5,608 nt of DNA, from positions 1 through 5,608 of the forward strand of contig QHZV01000155.1 of the NCBI GenBank assembly GCA_003224785.1. Direction: 5' to 3'. The notes below the pieces were generated by a model, which worked only from the letters and a program-made list of their open reading frames with translations, was not told the origin of the DNA and made no database searches. The DNA is from Acidobacteriota bacterium (GTDB lineage: Bacteria; Acidobacteriota; Terriglobia; Terriglobales; Acidobacteriaceae). The position numbers and the translations under genes were made by a program. This document shows positions 1 through 5,608 of this stretch, piece by piece (position 1 is the stretch's first letter; each line of letters begins with the position of its first letter).

Positions 1-395
1 GAGGCCGTGCGTGGCGGCTCTTCGTGCAATACGCCGAACGGGTCAGCCTTGTCGCCAACATGGCCGTGATTGTGCGAGACGATGTGGAACTTATAGAGCG
101 CTCCCTTGCTGACCTCGGGAATGAAGCCTTCCCGTATTCCGGAACTTCCACGAGATTCGAGCGGATGTGAATTGTTGTTCCAGCCGTTGAAGTTGCCAAC
201 GACTGATACCTTGCTTGCATTGGGCGCCCAAACGCTGAAAACGGTGCCGGTCTCTCCATTGAAAGTGGCGGTATGCGCGCCTAGATGGTTGTACGCGCGA
301 TAATTGCGTCCTTCATTGAACAGATAGAAATCGTCAGGCGAGAACAGGCTGACGTCGTGGCGGACCGGAGCGGCGGATGGAGTCTTCGTAGTCAT
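1..395 (-). CDS. glgB: 1,4-alpha-glucan branching enzyme, N-terminal part (GH13, cut by window edge)
   Basis: GlgB forms alpha-1,6 branches in glycogen by cutting an alpha-1,4 chain and re-attaching the piece; it is cytoplasmic. Reading the minus strand from the ATG at 395-393 gives 131 codons open to the window edge. Residues about 24-41 carry the family-typical YLFNEGRNYRAYNHLGAH stretch. Residues 54-72 (SVWAPNASKVSVVGNFNGW) are the hallmark of the CBM48/E-set module that precedes the catalytic barrel, and DKADPFG follows at 115-121. The LGAH motif lies within the first 41 residues, so the extra N-terminal N1 module of enterobacterial GlgB is absent. The catalytic barrel lies outside the window. 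The start is well constrained: an in-frame TGA lies two codons upstream of this ATG. No convincing Shine-Dalgarno sequence is visible. The gene is divergent from the GH57 gene at 616, suggesting a shared role in glycogen or alpha-glucan metabolism. Confidence 0.93.
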   Translation of the reverse strand, partial: MTTKTPSAAPVRHDVSLFSPDDFYLFNEGRNYRAYNHLGAHTATFNGETGTVFSVWAPNASKVSVVGNFNGWNNNSHPLESRGSSGIREGFIPEVSKGALYKFHIVSHNHGHVGDKADPFGVLHEEPPRTA

Positions 396-426
396 CGTCG
401 TTCAGATGTACTTGCTAGGTCTTGCG

Positions 427-451
427 TTCAGTTAGCACTCAGCACTCAGCG
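427..451 (-). repeat. Degenerate heptad repeat upstream of glgB
   Basis: On the plus strand, AGCACTC occurs twice in tandem at 434-440 and 441-447, flanked by partial copies (GTTAGC before, AGCGAAA after). Read on the minus strand, towards glgB, it is GCTGAGT, GCTGAGT, GCTAACT. A related heptad pair lies at 547-560 in the opposite orientation. From memory, heptads of this GCTGAGT type are scattered in intergenic DNA of some Acidobacteriota; that could not be checked here. Confidence 0.5.
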
Positions 452-518
452 AAAACGAATCTTCGTGATGACCTCGGATGCAAACCTTTAAGCCAGCCCC
501 CACGCCAGCCTGTAAAAC

Positions 519-530
519 TGAAGTCCTTCA
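519..530. promoter_or_regulatory. Small palindrome in the glgB/GH57 divergent intergenic region
   Basis: TGAAG-TC-CTTCA is a perfect 5-bp inverted repeat with a two-base centre, close to the midpoint of the 220-bp divergent intergenic region. This placement would suit an operator serving both promoters, but a match this short can occur by chance. No matching second copy was seen, and no regulator gene lies in the window. Confidence 0.2.
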
Positions 531-546
531 ATCGGGTAGCTTGATT

Positions 547-563
547 CGCTGAACGCTGAATGC
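547..563 (+). repeat. Degenerate heptad repeat upstream of the GH57 gene
   Basis: CGCTGAA occurs twice in tandem (547-553 and 554-560), followed by TGC, so read one base later it is GCTGAAC, GCTGAAT, GCTTCTT. The core GCTGA matches the minus-strand heptads at 427-451. The two blocks therefore form an inverted pair roughly 100 bp apart, each reading towards its own downstream gene. Confidence 0.4.
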
Positions 564-615
564 TTCTTTGCTAGACTGCTTACCAGATCATTCTAATCAA
601 GGAATCCAGCCGCCG

Positions 616-2784
616 ATGCCGGTTTTACGCGTTGTCATTCTTTGGCACCAGCACCAGCCCTACTACAAAGATCTAGTCACCGGCGAATACCGCCTGCCTT
701 GGGTGCGCCTGCATGCGCTTAAAGATTACTACGGGATGGTGAAACTGCTGGATGAGTTTCCTGAGGTACATCAGACTTTTAATCTGGTTCCATCGCTTAT
801 AACGCAGATTCAGGATTATGCGAATGGGAGCGCCCAAGATCCATTTTTTCGCGTCGCCTCCCGTCCAGCGAATGATCTCACGCCTGAGGAACGGCGCTTT
901 GCTTTGCAATATCTCTTCCAAGCCAATCCCGATCACTTGATTCGGCGCTATCCACGGTATGCCGAGCTGTGGGACCGCTTTCAAGGTTCGGGCGCATCTG
1001 CGGAAAAGGCTGAGAGATATTTTCAGCAGCACGACTTTACCGATCTGCAGGTTTTGTCGCAGCTGGCATGGTTTGATGAGTTCTTTCTGCAAGAGCCGGA
1101 GGTTACAGAACTCATCCGCAAGGGCCGCGGCTATTCACGCAGCGATCAGGAGTTCGTGGTCGGTCATCAGCGCGAGTTAATTGGAAAAGTTCTGCCGGCC
1201 CACGCTGAGGCTGCCAAGCGCGGCGGGATTGAGATTTCCACCTCGCCTTTTTATCATCCGATTCTGCCTCTGGTTTGCGACACAAATGCTGGTGCCGCTT
1301 CAACCCCCGGACTTCCGCTTCCTCAAAATCGTTTTTGCCAGCCTGATGACGCGCGTGAGCAATTGCAACGCGGTCTCGATTTGCACGAGAAGGTATTCGG
1401 TGTACGGCCGCGCGGAGTGTGGCCTTCGGAAGGCAGCGTGTCAGAAGAGGTGCTCGGTATCGCCGCCAGTCTCGGCGTGAATTGGATGGCGACCGACGAA
1501 GGTGTTCTCTCGCGGACGCTGGGCATGTCATTCATGCGCGACGGACATGGCCGCTTGCCTGATGTTTCGGCTGAGAAGCTGTACACGATTCATCGTTACG
1601 AGAACGCGCAGACGCGCATGCACCTTATGCAGGAAGCCGCCGCACACCTGGTCCAAAATATTAAGGACTCGGCTCAGGTCCTTACTTCGAGAGGACGGGA
1701 CGCCGTTATGCCGATCATCCTCGATGGTGAAAATGCGTGGGAGTACTATCCCGAGTCTGGGCGCGAATTTCTGCGGCGATTCTATGATGCGTTGCAAAAC
1801 GACCATTCGATCGAGGCGCTCACCGTTTCAGAAGCGATTGAGAGGCATCGCGATATCAACGTGCTGCATTCATTGACTCCAGGATCGTGGATCAACGCCA
1901 ATTTCAACGTTTGGATCGGAGCGCCTGAGGACAATAAATCCTGGGACTACCTTTATCACGCGCGAAATTTCTACGCGCAAGCGTCGCAAAATTGTTCGGA
2001 AGAGCATCGCAAACTCGCGCTAGAAGAACTTCTTATTGCCGAGGGCAGTGATTGGAATTGGTGGTATGGCCCGGAGCACCACTCCGCCAACGACCGCGAA
2101 TTTGACGAGCTTTATCGCAAACATCTGTCGAACGTATATCAGGCGTTGGGAGCGACGCCGCCAGACTATCTGGCGCAGCCGATCATCGGGGGGACGGTGC
2201 AACCCACGTTCAGCCCGCAGACCCACTACATTCACCCGCGAATTGATGGTGAACTTGTCCGCTATTTCGAATGGATGGGCGCCGCACATTACACTGCGGA
2301 CCGTCGCTCGGGTTCGATGCACGGCAAAGTCTTCCTGCTCGAATCTGTTTACGCCGGGATTGATGAACAGAACATTTACGGACGACTGGATTTTGCCGAT
2401 CACGTTCCGGAGGGTGAATTTGAAATTGTGGTGAACCTGGAATCGTGGGCTGAAGGTTCATCACGACCACGGCGAAGTTTGCGGCTGAATGCAGAAGCGG
2501 CAAACGGAACGATTTCGCGCTGGACGGTTGCCGATAGTGGAGAGTCGTTCCCGCACGAGCAAGCAACTGTGATAATGGCTCGCAACTTTGAATTCAAAGT
2601 GCCACTAGCTTGGCTCTACGCGCTACCGCGCGCTTCGTCGGACAGTTCGAGCCCTGCGGCAACCAAACTTCGGTTGCGTTTCAGTATTTGGCAGAACAAG
2701 CTTCCAGTGGACGCGCTGCCCGTCGACGGATGGATGGAATTGCAGCTGCTGCCCGAAGAAGAGTTGAGCGCGCTGGCGCAGTAA
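616..2784 (+). CDS. GH57 glycoside hydrolase, COG1449 alpha-amylase/alpha-mannosidase type
   Basis: Complete 722-residue protein, probably acting on alpha-glucans such as glycogen. GH57 enzymes are retaining hydrolases or transglycosylases with a (beta/alpha)7 barrel. The five GH57 regions are visible in order: HQHQPY (11-16); TSPFYHPILPL (209-219); WPSEGS (269-274), where Glu272 is the expected nucleophile; LDGENAWE (369-376), where Asp370 is the expected acid/base; and WINANFNVWIG (425-435). An aromatic stretch EGSDWNWWYGPEH (476-488) follows, then a C-terminal region (about 530-722) that looks like beta-sandwich sequence of unknown role. The ATG at 616 is preferred because HQHQPY sits about ten residues after it, as usual in the family, and AAGGA lies at 599-603; the reading frame extends upstream only to a TTG at 568. 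It is longer than the compact GH57 branching enzymes (about 525 residues) and lacks their layout, so substrate and activity remain open. No signal peptide is seen, so it is probably cytoplasmic. It is divergent from glgB. Confidence 0.9.
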   Translation: MPVLRVVILWHQHQPYYKDLVTGEYRLPWVRLHALKDYYGMVKLLDEFPEVHQTFNLVPSLITQIQDYANGSAQDPFFRVASRPANDLTPEERRFALQYLFQANPDHLIRRYPRYAELWDRFQGSGASAEKAERYFQQHDFTDLQVLSQLAWFDEFFLQEPEVTELIRKGRGYSRSDQEFVVGHQRELIGKVLPAHAEAAKRGGIEISTSPFYHPILPLVCDTNAGAASTPGLPLPQNRFCQPDDAREQLQRGLDLHEKVFGVRPRGVWPSEGSVSEEVLGIAASLGVNWMATDEGVLSRTLGMSFMRDGHGRLPDVSAEKLYTIHRYENAQTRMHLMQEAAAHLVQNIKDSAQVLTSRGRDAVMPIILDGENAWEYYPESGREFLRRFYDALQNDHSIEALTVSEAIERHRDINVLHSLTPGSWINANFNVWIGAPEDNKSWDYLYHARNFYAQASQNCSEEHRKLALEELLIAEGSDWNWWYGPEHHSANDREFDELYRKHLSNVYQALGATPPDYLAQPIIGGTVQPTFSPQTHYIHPRIDGELVRYFEWMGAAHYTADRRSGSMHGKVFLLESVYAGIDEQNIYGRLDFADHVPEGEFEIVVNLESWAEGSSRPRRSLRLNAEAANGTISRWTVADSGESFPHEQATVIMARNFEFKVPLAWLYALPRASSDSSSPAATKLRLRFSIWQNKLPVDALPVDGWMELQLLPEEELSALAQ

Positions 2785-2792
2785 AGATTTAG

Positions 2793-4265
<1,473 letters not shown>

Positions 4266-4269
4266 GAAT

Positions 4270-4584
4270 ATGCCCAAACAAGAAGTGCTCAAGCTGTGGC
4301 AGGCGATCAAGGGGGACCTTGCTCGGGCAAGACAGTTGCTGCCTGAGGCTGCTATTAGCGCTGCAGCTGCCATGCAATTCCAAGAGTTCCTTGACCACAA
4401 CGAGTTGGGCCTAGCTTGCAGTGCACTTGAGGATTGTGGCATCGACCATTCGCCGGGGTCGAAGTTTTGGCTCGCGCTCCGCGATGCTGCCGCGAAGATG
4501 GGTCTGTCAGAACACGCTGAGAAATACCACCGATTAGCTGATAGGAGGACTCCTAGCTATAATTCTGAAAATGCCCGACACTGA
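4270..4584 (+). CDS. Small all-helical protein of unknown function between eno and hicB
   Basis: The product has 104 residues, is predicted mostly helical, and has no signal peptide or membrane segment. The core FQEFLDHNELGLACSALED (37-55) followed by FWLALRDAAAKMGL (66-79) resembles small proteins I recall as hypothetical or immunity-like (MafI-type) in many bacteria; that is a recollection of pattern, not a family match, and no function is assigned. The start ATG lies 4 nt after the eno stop, with AAGG at 4258-4261 (spacing 8 nt) inside the end of eno, which favours translational coupling. Its last 14 nt overlap the start of the HicB-like gene in another frame. The residues after about 92 (RTPSYNSENARH) look non-conserved and coincide with the hicB promoter-like sequence, so the tail may be a recent extension. 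The tight overlaps suggest it is expressed with the toxin-antitoxin pair, possibly as an accessory to it. Confidence 0.75.
   Translation: MPKQEVLKLWQAIKGDLARARQLLPEAAISAAAAMQFQEFLDHNELGLACSALEDCGIDHSPGSKFWLALRDAAAKMGLSEHAEKYHRLADRRTPSYNSENARH
4542..4555. promoter_or_regulatory. Palindrome upstream of hicB, candidate operator or masked Shine-Dalgarno
   Basis: TAGGAG-GA-CTCCTA is a perfect 6-bp inverted repeat with a two-base centre. It lies 2 bp before the TATAAT at 4558-4563, in the position of a -35/-10 spacer, where a bound repressor would block transcription. It also contains AGGAGG (4543-4548), but 22 nt from the hicB ATG, too far for a normal Shine-Dalgarno. In RNA the short loop would need to open by a pair or two. 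The HicB here is too short to carry an obvious DNA-binding domain, so the repressor, if any, is unknown. Confidence 0.4.
4558..4563 (+). promoter_or_regulatory. Candidate -10 box of an internal hicB promoter
   Basis: This is an exact TATAAT inside the end of the preceding gene. The best -35 is TTAGCT at 4534-4539, 18 bp upstream, with only three consensus matches. A transcript would begin about 7 nt after the box, at or next to the hicB ATG at 4571, which would make the mRNA leaderless. Confidence 0.4.
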
Positions 4585-4783
4585 GATCATCTTCTCGGTC
4601 CAGGAGTCTCCCGAAGGTGGCTACGAGGCTCGCGCGCTCGGTTACTCAATCTTGACGCAGGCTGAGACTATGGATGAATTGAAGCAAAATGTGCGTGAAG
4701 CAGTGCACTGCCACTTTGACGAAGGAGAAGCCCCCTCGATCATTCGGCTGCATTTGGTGAAAGACGAGGTGATTTCGGCTTGA
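4571..4783 (+). CDS. hicB: HicB-like antitoxin, short single-domain form
   Basis: HicB antitoxins bind and neutralise the HicA mRNA interferase. The 70-residue product shows the compact HicB-like (UPF0150-type) partial RNase H fold: a first strand EIIFSVQESPEGGYEARALG (5-24), then SILTQAETMDELKQNVREAV, a strand-helix segment in the usual place, and the ending IIRLHLVKDEVISA typical of this short subgroup. There is no HTH or ribbon-helix-helix domain after it, so it probably cannot autoregulate by binding DNA itself. The start overlaps the preceding gene by 14 nt; no Shine-Dalgarno sits at normal distance, so translation may depend on coupling or on a leaderless transcript from the TATAAT at 4558. 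The stop TGA overlaps the TTG start of hicA (TTGA). The antitoxin comes before the toxin, the reverse of the classical hicAB order. Confidence 0.88.
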   Translation: MPDTEIIFSVQESPEGGYEARALGYSILTQAETMDELKQNVREAVHCHFDEGEAPSIIRLHLVKDEVISA

Positions 4784-5029
4784 GATTACCTCGTGATCTT
4801 TCCGGTCACGATCTCATTAAACTGCTCCAGCGATATGGCTACGAAGTAACGCGGCAAGTGGGCAGCCACATTAGATTGCGATCAACGCTGCGAGGTCCTG
4901 CTCATCATAATAACTGTCCCCGATCATCACAGCTTGAGAGTCGGGACTCTCAATGCAATCCTCTCCGACGTTGCAGATTATCTGAAGATTGAACGCTCAA
5001 GATTAGAACAGGAACTCTTCTACAAATGA
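4780..5029 (+). pseudogene. hicA: HicA-like mRNA interferase toxin gene with a +1-base frameshift
   Basis: HicA toxins are small dsRBD-fold mRNA interferases. Starting at TTG 4780, which overlaps the hicB stop, the first 43 codons read as HicA: PRDLSGHDLIKLLQRYGYEV, then RQVGSHIRLRST with the conserved catalytic His30 in GSH. From about 4909 the frame loses similarity and ends at TGA 4990-4992 (70 residues). Reading from 4910 in the next frame restores the family sequence: ITVPDHHSLRVGTLNAI, then [18 protein letters not shown], ending LFYK with TGA at 5027-5029. One extra A in CATCATAATAACT accounts for this; without it the protein would be 82 residues, a normal HicA length. The restored stop overlaps the gpmI ATG as ATGA. 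The truncated product keeps the catalytic His but loses the last strand and helix, so it is probably inactive. A sequencing error or a +1 ribosomal shift are the alternatives. Confidence 0.85.
5010..5013 (+). promoter_or_regulatory. Weak Shine-Dalgarno for gpmI
   Basis: AGGA lies 12 nt before the gpmI ATG, inside the end of the hicA sequence. The spacing is long, so coupling to translation of the upstream gene may matter. Confidence 0.4.
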
Positions 5030-5608
5030 GCCGACCAAAGCCTCTAATCCTCATCAGCCTTGACGGCTGGGGATACCGCGCCGAAACCAATGCCAATGCC
5101 ATCGCGCTTGCCCGCAAGCCGGTTTACGACCGCCTGCTGCGCGAATATCCGAACACGCTGATTCAGACCAGCGGGCCTTACGTCGGCCTCCCTGACGGAC
5201 AAATGGGGAACAGCGAGGTGGGGCATCTGAATATTGGTGCGGGACGAATTGTGCACATGGATTCAACTCGCATTGAGCTCATGATTCAGAACGGCGAGTT
5301 TTTCAAGCATCCGGTTCTGCTGAATGCGATGAAGAACGCCCGCACCGGAGGAAAGCACCTGCACCTGTTTGGCCTGCTTTCCGACGGAGGCGTGCATTCC
5401 TATCAGACTCATCTTCATGCTCTGCTGAAGATGGCCAAGCAAAACGAAGTTGAGCGCGTCTTCGTCCACGCCTTCATGGATGGCCGCGACACATTCCCAA
5501 CCAACGGCGCTGGATATGTTGAGCAACTCCAGCAGGCCTTGCGCGAGTACAACACCGGCAAGATAGCAACCGTCAGCGGACGCTACTACGCCATGGACCG
5601 CGACCGCC
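5026..5608 (+). CDS. gpmI: 2,3-bisphosphoglycerate-independent phosphoglycerate mutase, N-terminal part
   Basis: GpmI interconverts 3-phosphoglycerate and 2-phosphoglycerate through a phosphoserine intermediate, a Mn2+-dependent cytoplasmic enzyme that supplies the substrate of enolase. The 194 visible residues (of roughly 510-540 usual) show LISLDGWG (9-16) with metal ligand Asp13; [16 protein letters not shown] (59-74) with the catalytic Ser63; [14 protein letters not shown] (117-130) of the inserted transferase domain; DGRDTFP (152-158, where DGRDTPP is usual); and GRYYAMDRD (185-193), a substrate-binding segment. The ATG at 5026 overlaps the restored hicA stop in ATGA. With the frameshift present, translation of hicA ends 33 nt upstream instead. 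The gene runs off the window. Its place downstream of eno makes a lower-glycolysis operon interrupted by three small genes. Confidence 0.97.
   Translation, partial: MSRPKPLILISLDGWGYRAETNANAIALARKPVYDRLLREYPNTLIQTSGPYVGLPDGQMGNSEVGHLNIGAGRIVHMDSTRIELMIQNGEFFKHPVLLNAMKNARTGGKHLHLFGLLSDGGVHSYQTHLHALLKMAKQNEVERVFVHAFMDGRDTFPTNGAGYVEQLQQALREYNTGKIATVSGRYYAMDRDR

Noticed and set aside
106..491. Plus-strand open frames of 65 and 68 codons
   Set aside because: The first lies wholly opposite the glgB coding frame and the second opposite its start and the repeat region; neither has a ribosome binding site or recognisable protein features, whereas the minus strand gives a clear GlgB.
568..597. Promoter TTGCTA-18 bp-TCTAAT for the GH57 gene
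   Set aside because: The predicted start near 604 would fall after the only Shine-Dalgarno candidate at 599-603, so the two signals conflict; similarity to consensus is modest.
568..615. In-frame extension of the GH57 gene from the TTG at 568
   Set aside because: It adds 16 residues before the HQHQPY region that are not typical of the family, and the ATG at 616 has AAGGA upstream.

Overview
The window reads as one stretch of a bacterial chromosome carrying central carbohydrate metabolism genes. The style fits a soil Acidobacteriota-type organism: moderately GC-rich DNA, a glycogen branching enzyme gene divergent from a large GH57 protein, a small HicBA module of a kind common in environmental bacteria, and heptad repeats in an intergenic region. 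This taxonomic call is an inference from gene content; no marker gene settles it.

Layout. Positions 1-395 (minus strand) hold the N-terminal 131 codons of a GH13 glycogen branching enzyme (glgB), cut by the window edge. A 220-bp divergent intergenic region (396-615) carries two short heptad repeats in opposite orientation and a small palindrome. Positions 616-2784 (plus) encode a complete 722-residue GH57 protein of the COG1449 alpha-amylase/alpha-mannosidase type. A 194-bp gap (2785-2978) holds an exact TATAAT and, downstream of it, a leader that can fold into a nested stem structure plus a second hairpin next to the ribosome binding site of enolase. Enolase (eno, 2979-4265) is complete, with all catalytic motifs. 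It is followed almost without gaps by a 104-aa all-helical protein of unknown role (4270-4584), a 70-aa HicB-like antitoxin (4571-4783), a HicA-like toxin gene broken by a single-base frameshift near 4909 (4780-5029), and the start of gpmI, the cofactor-independent phosphoglycerate mutase (5026 to the window end).

How it fits together. glgB and the GH57 protein point to storage-polysaccharide turnover. GpmI and enolase catalyse consecutive steps of lower glycolysis (3-phosphoglycerate to 2-phosphoglycerate to phosphoenolpyruvate). The three small genes between them are joined by overlaps (14 nt, TTGA, ATGA), so a toxin-antitoxin module appears built into a glycolytic operon. An exact -10 box whose predicted start falls on the hicB ATG, with a 14-bp palindrome just upstream, suggests the module may also have its own promoter. 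The most interesting items are the eno leader RNA, the embedded hicBA module with its frameshifted toxin, and the possible leaderless hicB promoter. No tRNA, rRNA, CRISPR array or insertion sequence was seen.
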